Assembly (NCBI GenBank): GCA_946902875.1
Contig: OX336342.1
Location: 13,323,523-13,387,522, forward strand
Reading direction: 5' to 3'
Source of the DNA: Nematopogon swammerdamellus
Taxonomy: Eukaryota > Arthropoda > Insecta > Lepidoptera > Adelidae
Length of the DNA: 64,000 nucleotides
Within the stretch, counting starts at the first letter, position 1, and every line of letters begins with the position of its first letter. Both the position numbers and the translations under genes were made by a program. Shown in pieces: positions 30,981-41,480 of this stretch. The notes under the pieces are model-generated. The model did no database searches and was not told the origin of the DNA. It was given only the letters and a program-made list of their open reading frames with translations.

Positions 30981-31731
30981 ATGTGATTAGGATTAGTTTT
31001 AAAACTTATTTTCAACTCTGGCCTCTAACCAAAAAATATGTTTTTCGATCTCATTGGATAAAGGTATTTTTCATTCTGTCATTCGGGTATCTCATCCTTC
31101 ATTTTACCTACTCAGGCAGGCCAAAACTTTAATGGACTGTAACCTTATATTGTAGTAGGTATCTAGCCAGTAGCCACTAGATTCTATTGAACAATAGTTG
31201 TTTCAAAATAAGTACAGGTGTGTTTTCTAAGTTGATACTTACCTACAGCGCGGTTTAGGTAGAACGACAACGCCACTGTAGAAATTCTTAGCTGGAACTA
31301 GGAATGAACGTAGATAAGCTAGCATTTTATTTAATGCAAGGTGAATTATAGTGTTTCAGATAATAAAGTTACCTAACAAATAAGTATATTGTATTTATTT
31401 AATTTTATAAAAACGAGTGTTCAATGCAATTAGAAATTAAATACTAAGCTTACACTTAGGTAACTATTTAATTACATATACACAATTGATTAAAATTTAC
31501 ACTTATAACATAACTCTATTATTTAAATTTCCTATTATTAAGGCTGTCTGTCTAAAAAGTAAAAAATTAAGGGTGATCATGGGGATCACCCTTGATAAGA
31601 AACTTGTTTTTTCAAGGTTTTTTTTTATGGTGCGGAAACCTCAGTGCGCGAGTCCGACTCGCATTTGACCGGTTTTTATTATACTGTCATAGGTATTTCC
31701 TAGGTATAAAATTACTTGGATAAAGGAAACT

Positions 31732-31815
31732 TCAGAAGAGCAACTCAGGAGTCATTGTAACGATAATACCGACAACCGTAATGGTGACCACCAATATCAC
31801 AGCTCCGTTCACGAT
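31732..31815 (-). CDS. Possible terminal exon or short membrane peptide
   Basis: Minus strand: an acceptor-like TATGTTACAG is followed by 27 open codons and TGA. The peptide is almost wholly hydrophobic (NGAVILVVTITVVGIIV) and ends TMTPELLF, like a single membrane span at a protein C-terminus. It could be the last exon of a minus-strand gene whose other exons I could not find to the right, or, if read from the ATG at 31824, a 30-residue single-span micropeptide. It lies tail to tail with the acyltransferase gene, about 750 bp past its stop. Family unknown. Confidence 0.4.
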   Translation of the reverse strand: MVNGAVILVVTITVVGIIVTMTPELLF

Positions 31816-32090
31816 CTGTAACATAGATTCACATTAGAGCAGTAACGACCGTTCATAGATACGTAAACTAAAAATAAATAAGTACCTATGTAAGTATGGG
31901 TGGGTAAGTATACGTATATACGGTATACAATGAAAAAAATATTTAAATACCTAGTTCCTACATATTTTTTAATTACTGAGTTTTGGTGCCCATCCTGTTA
32001 AATATACCTACCTACATCTACATATAAGGGATATTTAGGTTTAAGGTGTTTTGTTTGAGGTTCTTATTATGTATTGTATATCACTATTAC

Positions 32091-32201
32091 TTGAAATGAA
32101 GGAAAGCACTGACATGGCACCTAGTTCACCCAGTGGTATGTGGTGACATCACGGATGTTGTAGGTGATGTAGCCAACCGTATCAGTTTCCATAAAAAAAA
32201 C
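32091..32201 (+). repeat. Family A retroposon fragment
   Basis: Core AAGGAAAGCACTGACATGGC to GTATCAGTTTCCATAAAAAA; 5'-truncated. Confidence 0.6.
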
Positions 32202-32354
32202 TTCTATAAGTATGCCGTGGGATAGTTAGCTGAGGTATGCTATTAAAGCTTACTAAGCTATTATATGACAACCTTACTCACTCGCCGATGTGAGTATGAG
32301 AAACGATCTCACTCAACCAATCAGAAGGCGATCAGTGCGGCACTGAGCGAAACG

Positions 32355-32526
32355 TCTCGGTCGAAACGGCTATGTAAATAGTTCGTGTTTTCCGTCCAAT
32401 TCAGTGTAGCCGACATGAAATGAAGGGAAGCACTGACATTGCACCTAGTTCACCCGGTGTTATGGGCTGACATCTCGGATGTTGTAGGTGATGTAGCCAA
32501 CCGTGACAGTTTCCATAAAAAAAAAC
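32355..32526 (+). repeat. Family A retroposon copy
   Basis: TCGAAACGGCTATGTAAATA ... CAGTTTCCATAAAAAAAAA. Confidence 0.65.
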
Positions 32527-32574
32527 AATGTAACATTCATCTATACATATAATAAATCATCAATCATCAATCAA

Positions 32575-34367
32575 TACTAATAATAAATCTGTAAGGGGTG
32601 GTCATGGAGTAAGTTACTTTGTTTTAGGAAATATTGAGTTTGTAGTCTCTATGTATGATACTAAAGCTAAATTGACGATTTTTAGAAATCTTTTCTGTAT
32701 GTATGTATGTATGTATGTATGTATGTTCCTCCATAACTCCTTAAGCCATCATCCGAATTTGATGAAACTTAGTACAAGCCCATTTTACTATACGGGACAC
32801 AGGATAGGCTAACTAAAATTCATTTCCGGCTACGCTAAGATGTGGCTCCCATACAAATCGAATCGAATTAAAAGCGGCGCGGCGCGGCGGCGGCGGTTTG
32901 TGGCGGCTAGCTAGCGGAGGCTGGCGGCGGAGGCGGAGGCGCGGGCGCGCGCACGGCGCGGGGTACGGTCTGGCCGAGCGCGGTGTGTATATATGCATTG
33001 TCTCGAGCCAGAGGTTTACTTCATTATGTGATTAATTTTAGGTGCAAACCAAACAAATTTTAGGTAAATGTGTTGTTGCAAGTCGATGCTAGCGGATATT
33101 TACTTAACTGGAGTTCCTATTTGATTTAAGTTATTTGATCGTATGTTTATTATATTGTACGTAGTGTAGTATGCGCGCACTATTAGCGAAAAGATTCTTA
33201 TTTTTACCCGACTACGGCGAAGCGAAAATGAGAGTTATGTGTTTGACCGGTATGTATGTATGTATGTATGTATGTATGTATGTATGTATGTATGTATGTA
33301 TGTATGTATGTATGTATGTATGTATGTATGTATGTATGTATGCATGTATGTATGTATGTATGTATCTATGTATGTATGTATGTATGTATGTATGTATGTA
33401 TGTATGTATGTTCATCTGTTCCCTCATACATAACTTCGAAACTACTTATCATAATTTGACAAATGAGGTATCGTTGGATGCGTCTTACGCTGGATAGAGG
33501 CTATGTGACGTCCCTTAAAATTGTATATGGCGCCCTCTAAAGGACATAAAGTCATGACCTAAAAAATTTTTTTTTAATGATGTCGTCTTTGGGATCAAAT
33601 GAAAGGGCTTAATTAACACATTTCAAAAATTTATATATTGTTAGCTGTTGCTTTCGGATTTACTTGCATGCATCCGATAATTGGGAATAATTTCTAAAAT
33701 CAGGCCTCACTCCGAACCTACCCAAAATACATCCTACTAATATTATAAACGCGAAAGTTTGTGAATGAGTTGCGTTCAGGAAGACGATAAACGTACTCAA
33801 AGAAAGTAAGTAACTAATGGCGAGGCCGAAGGCCGAGCTGCGTTCGGGAAGACTATAAACCTTCTCGAAGAAAGTAAGTAACAAAAGGCGAGGCCGAAGG
33901 CCGAGCTGCGTTCAGGAAGATCCTAAACCTTCTCGAAGAAACCAAGTAACAAAGGGCGAGGCCGAAGGCCGAGCTGCGTTCAGGAAGAGGATAAACCTTC
34001 TCGAAGACAGTAAGTAACTATGGGCGAGACCGAAGGCCGAGATGTGTTCAGGAAGAAGATAAACATTTTCGAAGAAAGTAAGTAACAAAGAAGTTACTTT
34101 CTTCAAGAAGATTTATGGTCTTCCTGAACGCAGCTCGGCCTTCGGACTCGCTCACTGTTACTTACATTCTTCGAAAAGGTTATCCTCTTTCTGAACGAAG
34201 CTCGGCCTTCGGCCTCGCCCTTTGTTACTTGCTTTCTTAAAGATGGTTTATCCTCTTCCTGAACGCAGGTCGGCCTTCGGCCTCGCCCATAGTTACTTAC
34301 TGTCTTCGAAAAGGTTTATCGTCTTCCTAAACGCAGCTCGGCCTTCGGCCTCGCCCTCTGTATCTTA
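32575..34367 (+). repeat. Left arm of a 1.8 kb near-perfect inverted repeat
   Basis: Every stretch I compared between this arm and 35356-37160 matches in inverse orientation; corresponding coordinates sum to 69723 (inner part) or 69735 (outside the TATG array). The only difference noticed is 12 bp more TATG repeats in the right arm. The arm holds the front of a Helitron (5' end at 32567, 8 bp outside the arm), a CG-rich block (32875-32975), a (TATG)n array and the first half of a minisatellite Helitron. Confidence 0.92.
33249..33411 (+). repeat. (TATG)n microsatellite
   Basis: About 40 TATG units with single interruptions (TGCATG, TATCTATG). It gives spurious ORFs in all frames. The mirror copy is at 36314-36485. 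Confidence 0.95.
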
Positions 34368-35142
34368 CTTTCTCCGAGAAGGTTTATGGTCTTCCTGAAC
34401 GCAGCTCGGCCTTCGGCCTCGCCCTCTGTTACTTTTTTCGGAAAGGTTATCCTCTTCCTGAACGCAGCTCGGCCTTCGGCCTCGCCCATAGTTACTTACT
34501 GTCTTCTAGAAGGTTTATCGTCTTCCTGAACGCAGCTCGGCCTTCGGCCTCGCCCTTTGTTACATACTTTCTTCGAGAAGTTTTATGGTATTCCTGAACG
34601 CAGCTCGGCCTTCGGCCTCGCCCTCTGTTACTTACTTTCTTTGAAAAGTTTATCCTCTTCTTGAACGCAGCTCGGCCTTCGGCCTCGCCCATAGTTACTT
34701 ACTGTCTTCGAGAAGGTTTATCGTTTTCCTGAACGCAGCTCGGCCTTCGGCCTCGCCCTCTGTTACTTACTTTCTTCGAAAAGGTTACCTTCATCCTGAA
34801 CGCAGCTCGGCCTTCGGCCTCGCCCATAGTTACTTACTGTCTTCGAGAAGGTTTATCGTTTTCCTGAACGCAGCTCGGCCTTCGGCCTCGCCCTCTGTTA
34901 CTTACTTTCTTCGAAAAGGTTACCCTCATCCTGAACGCAGCTCGGCCTTCGGCCTCGCCCATAGTTACTTACTGTCTTCGAGAAGGTTTATCGTCTTCCT
35001 GAACGCAATTCCGCCTTCGGCCTCAAAAAGTTACTCACTTTCTTCGAGACGGTTTATCGTTTAAGTACCTGAATCCAGCTCGCCCTTAGTTCTTCCTTTG
35101 AAATACGAATTTCACGCGAGCGAAGCCGCGGGCAAAAGCTAG
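33732..35142 (+). mobile_element. Helitron carrying a head-to-head 67-bp minisatellite
   Basis: Starts TCCTACTAATATTATAAACG after an A and ends GCGGGCAAAAGCTAG before a T, preceded by the CGCGAGCGAAGCCGCG hairpin: both ends fit lepidopteran non-autonomous Helitrons. The interior is ~18 copies of a ~67-bp unit (GGGCGAGGCCGAAGGCCGAG ... CTTCTCGAAGAAAGTAAGTA). Units before ~34093 run one way and those after it the other. No Rep/helicase ORF. Confidence 0.8.
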
Positions 35143-35355
35143 TATGATATATAATCATTATCATTAGATATAGTCATATTTAAATTTCCATGATTGGTGT
35201 ACTACCACAGATTACTTAATAGTTACTTCGTAACAGATAAATCACTCCATAAAAAATGTTCCTACCTTCGGGCTTTAATAGCCTACTGGTTCACGTCGCC
35301 AATCGCTGCGTGCGAAAATGTACCTTAACGATCGAGTGTAAAGTGGTTATTGCTT
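34368..35355. other. Spacer of the large inverted repeat
   Basis: The 988-bp centre holds the rest of the minisatellite, the Helitron 3' end at 35142 and 213 bp of unrelated AT-rich DNA (35143-35355) before the right arm starts inside a minisatellite unit. Confidence 0.85.
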
Positions 35356-37160
35356 TAAGATACAGAGGGCGAGGCCGAAGGCCGAGCTGCGTTTAGGAAG
35401 ACGATAAACCTTTTCGAAGACAGTAAGTAACTATGGGCGAGGCCGAAGGCCGACCTGCGTTCAGGAAGAGGATAAACCATCTTTAAGAAAGCAAGTAACA
35501 AAGGGCGAGGCCGAAGGCCGAGCTTCGTTCAGAAAGAGGATAACCTTTTCGAAGAATGTAAGTAACAGTGAGCGAGTCCGAAGGCCGAGCTGCGTTCAGG
35601 AAGACCATAAATCTTCTTGAAGAAAGTAACTTCTTTGTTACTTACTTTCTTCGAAAATGTTTATCTTCTTCCTGAACACATCTCGGCCTTCGGTCTCGCC
35701 CATAGTTACTTACTGTCTTCGAGAAGGTTTATCCTCTTCCTGAACGCAGCTCGGCCTTCGGCCTCGCCCTTTGTTACTTGGTTTCTTCGAGAAGGTTTAG
35801 GATCTTCCTGAACGCAGCTCGGCCTTCGGCCTCGCCTTTTGTTACTTACTTTCTTCGAGAAGGTTTATAGTCTTCCCGAACGCAGCTCGGCCTTCGGCCT
35901 CGCCATTAGTTACTTACTTTCTTTGAGTACGTTTATCGTCTTCCTGAACGCAACTCATTCACAAACTTTCGCGTTTATAATATTAGTAGGATGTATTTTG
36001 GGTAGGTTCGGAGTGAGGCCTGATTTTAGAAATTATTCCCAATTATCGGATGCATGCAAGTAAATCCGAAAGCAACAGCTAACAATATATAAATTTTTGA
36101 AATGTGTTAATTAAGCCCTTTCATTTGATCCCAAAGACGACATCATTAAAAAAAAATTTTTTAGGTCATGACTTTATGTCCTTTAGAGGGCGCCATATAC
36201 AATTTTAAGGGACGTCACATAGCCTCTATCCAGCGTAAGACGCATCCAACGATACCTCATTTGTCAAATTATGATAAGTAGTTTCGAAGTTATGTATGAG
36301 GGAACAGATGAACATACATACATACATACATACATACATACATACATACATACATAGATACATACATACATACATACATGCATACATACATACATACATA
36401 CATACATACATACATACATACATACATACATACATACATACATACATACATACATACATACATACATACATACATACATACATACCGGTCAAACACATAA
36501 CTCTCATTTTCGCTTCGCCGTAGTCGGGTAAAAATAAGAATCTTTTCGCTAATAGTGCGCGCATACTACACTACGTACAATATAATAAACATACGATCAA
36601 ATAACTTAAATCAAATAGGAACTCCAGTTAAGTAAATATCCGCTAGCATCGACTTGCAACAACACATTTACCTAAAATTTGTTTGGTTTGCACCTAAAAT
36701 TAATCACATAATGAAGTAAACCTCTGGCTCGAGACAATGCATATATACACACCGCGCTCGGCCAGACCGTACCCCGCGCCGTGCGCGCGCCCGCGCCTCC
36801 GCCTCCGCCGCCAGCCTCCGCTAGCTAGCCGCCACAAACCGCCGCCGCCGCGCCGCGCCGCTTTTAATTCGATTCGATTTGTATGGGAGCCACATCTTAG
36901 CGTAGCCGGAAATGAATTTTAGTTAGCCTATCCTGTGTCCCGTATAGTAAAATGGGCTTGTACTAAGTTTCATCAAATTCGGATGATGGCTTAAGGAGTT
37001 ATGGAGGAACATACATACATACATACATACATACATACAGAAAAGATTTCTAAAAATCGTCAATTTAGCTTTAGTATCATACATAGAGACTACAAACTCA
37101 ATATTTCCTAAAACAAAGTAACTTACTCCATGACCACCCCTTACAGATTTATTATTAGTA
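35356..37160 (-). repeat. Right arm of the 1.8 kb inverted repeat
   Basis: Inverse copy of 32575-34367. It contains a Helitron 5' portion (35991 down to 35356) that lacks its 3' end, and the (CATA)n array. The outer end breaks off at TTAGTA/TATATATA, 8 bp short of the Helitron terminus. Confidence 0.92.
36314..36485 (-). repeat. (CATA)n microsatellite
   Basis: Mirror of the TATG array at 33249-33411 with three more units. Confidence 0.95.
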
Positions 37161-37330
37161 TATATATATATTGATTATTTATATTATTTATATATATTTT
37201 TTTTCTTTTTTAATTAGTTATATTTGTCTATTTAATTTGATAGGTAGTTATAGTTTGTGTATTGTGTATATTTTCCTGTTCATGTATAAATATAACTTAA
37301 AATATATATAAAAAAATAATAATAATAATA

Positions 37331-39150
37331 ATATGAAAACATCTGTCAATTCCTGAGTGCATGTATGGAACAATGGAAAACAGTTCTCAGCCTTCCAGGT
37401 GAAAGACAGCTTTCTGATGTGGACGACTGCATTCATATACGGCGGGGCATCTTCCAGGGTGACAGCCTGAGCCCGCTTTGGTTCTGCTTAGCTCTGAACC
37501 CTCTCAGTTCGCTTCTGGAGGATTCGGGACTGGGCTACTTTCTGCGGAGAGGGAGCCACTCGATTTCTCACTTGTTCTATATGGATGACCTAAAAATACT
37601 GGCTAGTTCGGACTCTGAGCTGATGTCGATGCTGAAGACAACTGAAAATTTCAGCACGGACATTGGAATGGAGTTCGGAATAGACAAGTGTGCGAGCATC
37701 CATATAAAACGAGGGAGGGTCATGGCCTCCGACGGGATTCAACTCTCGGAGTCGGTGAACATTCGAGCCCTCTCTGACGAAGAAACCTACAAATATTTGG
37801 GTATGCAGGAGTGCCTTGGTATCAAGGATACGGTCATGAAACAACATGCAAAGGCTAAATTCTATCACCGTCTCACAATAGTACTGAAAAGTCTATTGTC
37901 GGGCGGTAATAAAATCAGAGCCTACAACGGTTGGGTCATGCCCGTTCTTATATACACCTTTGGCATACTCAAATGGTCTCAGACTGAGCTGGACGCCCTG
38001 GACAGAAAGGTCAGAACGCTGATGACGACGTCCCGGATGCATCACCCACGATCATCGGTCATGAGATTGTATATCCCGCGGAAGTGTGGGGGTAGAGGTA
38101 TGCTAAATGCCAAAAACCTACACAACCGCGAGGTATGCAATCTCCGTCAGTATTTTATGGAAAAGACTGATGTTTGTGAGATGCACCGCGATGTCGTCGT
38201 CAGTGATAAAGGCCTTACCCCGTTGGACATGGGAAAAGAGGACTGGCGGAAGCCACTTGTACTGAGCACCGAGGACCGCCTGGAAGTATGGAAAGGCAAG
38301 GCGCTGCACGATAGGTACTTCCGGTCTCTCACGGGGCCGGATGTAGATCAACTCGCCTCCGTGCACTGGCTACGCTTCGGGGACCTCTTTGGGGAAACCG
38401 AGGGTTTTGTCTGTGCAATACAAGACGAAGTTGTCAAGACCAACAATTACAGGAGATTCATTATGAAGGATGGCACCATTGACATCTGCCGCGCCTGCCA
38501 CAAACCTGGCGAATCCCTCAGACATGTAATCTCCGGTTGTTCGCAACTTGCCAACTCCGAGTATTTGCACAGGCACAACCTAGTAGCCAGGATCATCCAT
38601 CAGCAACTTGCTTTGAAGTTCAACCTTGTCGGCTCGGAGGTGCCTTACTACAAGTATAACCCACAGCCAGTTCTCGAAAATGCTCACATCACGCTCTACT
38701 GGGACCGGTCGATTATCACTGATAGGACTATTATGGCTAATAGACCTGACATAGTAATCATCGACCGGGAGGCGCGGCGCGCAGCGCTCGTCGACATCAC
38801 GGTGCCGCATGACGAGAACCTTGTGAAGGCAGAAAAAGACAAGATGTTAAAATACATCGATCTGTCTCATGAGGTTACCGACATGTGGCCCGTGGACTCG
38901 ACGATCGTTGTGCCCATAGTCGTGTCTGCGCATGGGCTGATAGCGAAGAGCCTCGACCATCATCTCAAGAGGCTCTCACTAGAGCCACTTGCTTGGATCA
39001 AGGGTCAGATGCAGAAGGCGGTCTTGCTCGACACCGCTCGAATTGTCCGAAGGTTTCTCTCTCTCGGGTCCGACCATCGGTAGCCTGGGTTCGCCCCGCC
39101 GCCGGTGGTGGAAATTCCATTTTGTTATTTTATATTAATTTTAGATTTAA
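37331..39150 (+). mobile_element. R2-type non-LTR retrotransposon, 5'-truncated
   Basis: The frame is open from about 37332 (YENICQFLSACMEQWKTVLS), directly after an AAT microsatellite, to the stop at 39081-39083. It begins in the middle of the reverse transcriptase: RRGIFQGDSLSPLWFCLALN, then the catalytic HLFYMDDLKILASS. The C-terminal part has the knuckle CRACHKPGESLRHVISGC and the restriction-like endonuclease core RPDIVIIDREARRAALVDIT with a later KMLKYIDLSHEV. It differs strongly from the copy at 9.9-13.6 kb (YMDD versus FADD), so it is another family. The N-terminal fingers and early RT motifs are lost, so it cannot move by itself, but no stop or frameshift interrupts the remaining 572+ codons. 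A GC-rich 3' UTR follows. Confidence 0.88.
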
Positions 39151-40072
39151 GTTTTTTATGTAAAATTAATATAAAAAAGAAATGTGTCAATAAACGAATA
39201 AATAATATGATATATAATATTGTCTTAAACAGAAATCCTAAAGTTGGTAACGCTGGTGGACTAAAGCACAGAATATCTAATAGGTACTACTAAAGTGAAA
39301 CGTTCTTCTGTAAAATTCTACCTTTTGTAAAAAATAAAGGTCAAGTCTTTATTTATTTGCTGACGCAAGTAGTGCCACTATATTAGGCCGGTTTTTTACT
39401 GGTGTTAAAATTTATCGCTGGACGTCTTTTGCCGGCGTTCAATTTTAAGCATTTTTGTACGGTCCTACCTAGTTCCTATAAGAAATTACTTATAAAAAAA
39501 ACAAACGTCCCATAATGGCGGTGGAAGATAACTATAGCATAAAATAAATAAAAATATAATTGTTCTGGGTGGAAATAGGATAATACTCGTACCTACGTTT
39601 GTGTGAACAAAATGCGGCCCGCGATTTTAATATACAATTATTTTATTCAGACTTTTTTTATTACACTTTATGCCACTTACTGTGTGGCATGGGCGAGCTT
39701 ATTCCAGTCAAATCCGGTGAATCCACATTTTTACATGCAACTCGAACCATGGAGCAGTGGGGGAATTTATTTATACTTAGAGAGATCACTGAAGTGGATT
39801 TAAATAGAGAATGTACAATGTGTGCAAAATTTATTTTGGCACGAACTCCGCGATGGCCTCCTGAACTAACGTATTACTGAAATTAGTGAAAACTTCAAAT
39901 TAAAACTTATTTTCTGTCTTTGAACGTGAAAACTAAATTAGTGACTATTATTAATTAGAGTTCCGACACCACTAACGCCGCAGACACCACGCCGCCGAGA
40001 CGACGAGCGTGGCATCTCAAAAACATCGCTCTGGATTTATTATATCATCACAATGGAATTTTGGCTGTAAGC
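39151..40072. other. Intergenic stretch, no supported gene
   Basis: AT-rich. Two overlapping short ORFs at 39599-39880 lack family features; the one at 39603 begins MRPAILIYNYFIQTFFITLY, signal-like but unsupported. Confidence 0.4.
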
Positions 40073-40192
40073 AGCGGCACAACTGAAGGGAAGCACTGAC
40101 GTGGCACCAAGTTCACCCGGTGTAATGTTATGGGCTGACATCACGGATGTTGTAGGTGATGTAGCCAACCGTGTCAGTTTCCATAAAAAAAA
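40073..40192 (+). repeat. Family A retroposon copy
   Basis: CGGCACAACTGAAGGGAAGC ... GTGTCAGTTTCCATAAAAAA; the last repeat before the CpG-rich promoter block. Confidence 0.65.
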
Positions 40193-40269
40193 AATACAAT
40201 AAAGCTCAGAAAGCTCCTGTTTGACCTTCACCGCGTCTACATTATTTGCTGACACAACAGTGAAGATAA

Positions 40270-41480
40270 CGTAAACATCGTCTCTCGCCCCACGCCGTCG
40301 CCCCGCCCGCGCGCCCGCGCCTCCTCCGCCGCCTCCGCCGCTGTCTCGGTGTTATGTCGTCGTCGGCGTGTCGACGCTGCTGACGCGCCACGCCGCTCGA
40401 AGGTGTCGCTGTAATAGATGAAGAGTCGCGCGCTGTCGGGGACCTGCTACAAAGACTATTGACCTCTGGCCGTCAAGCGTTCAGCGGCGGCGGTGTGAAG
40501 AGGCAGAAACGGCACCGAGTGCGGTTTCTCGACCCATTCACCGCTTGACCTGTCGTGCTGTTTAGCATATTTACACAAAATATATTAATTTAATACGACA
40601 ATGTCATCAAATTAAACGGTCACATATTGTGTGGAAAACCGAGCCGCGATTCAATATAGCACGTGTGCGGCAGGGGCGGTGCGTCGATTGTGTGCGGAGA
40701 GCGGGTAGGGCGGGCGCGCATGCGTGCTGGGCGGGCGGCGCGCGGCGCGGGAGCGGCGGGCGGAGTCGGGCGGCGCTCGCGTCAGTAGCGCGCGCGCATT
40801 TCTCGCGATGGCTCGGTCGCTGCAGGCCCTCGCGGCCGTGTTGCTGCTCGCCGTCGCCGCGGCCGCCGCCGGAGGCGCGCGAAAGTCCGCGCCGCCCGCG
40901 CGACCCGCCGAATCCCTCATCGAGGAGGTCACCGCCAAACAGTTGGAGCGAGTGTTGGAGGATAAGGACTTCGTGGCGGTGTACTGGTGTAAGTGAGCCG
41001 CGCGAGCGGAGGACGGGGGCGGTGGAGCTAAATGCGGAGGCGCGCGGCGCGGCGGCAGCGTCGCGGCTCGGCGCGGCGCGGCACTCACGCGCCGCCGGCT
41101 AGTGCTGCTCCACGCATCCGTTCCGCGCCGACCCCGGCGTCACCGGCCCGAGGAACACGCCGATCATTTTACACAAAAGTTACAAAACTTGAATGCGCTG
41201 GCCGGCAGCCAGGTAGCGGGGGCGCCGCTCCGCCGCCGACGCCGACGTCGGGCCGTGTCGAAACGTCCGCGACGGCCCGGCGGCGGTATCCATATGGGTT
41301 ATCCCGAGAGCTAATGGTCGTTCGATAATCGAAGATTTAGATGAAATAGTCGGTCGCACCTCTCTGCAGGGGTGACCGCGCCGCATTTGCTGAGATAATG
41401 AGTGGCGCCGGCGCAGCAGTGCAGTCAAGGGGTAGAGCGCCGCCGTCACGCCGCCGCCGCCCGCCCGCGCTCTAGCGCTG
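40270..41480 (+). promoter_or_regulatory. CpG-rich promoter and first-exon region
   Basis: About 1.2 kb very rich in CG, in contrast to the AT-rich surroundings, enclosing the first coding exon at 40808. Such blocks mark transcription starts of constitutive genes in insects with GC-rich 5' ends. Spurious ORFs arise on both strands because stops are scarce. No TATA box was identified. Confidence 0.6.

Noticed and set aside
33171..33497. Open frames reading MYVC... or IHTY... repeats
   Set aside because: They are translations of the (TATG)n microsatellite in every frame; the mirror frames at 36226-36564 have the same cause.
33790..35040. Regularly spaced repeats reminiscent of CRISPR
   Set aside because: Units are ~67 bp and contiguous with no unique spacers, change direction, and lie in a Helitron of a eukaryotic genome.
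39599..39880. Two short ORFs, one signal-like
   Set aside because: Overlapping frames, no motif, no splice or promoter context.
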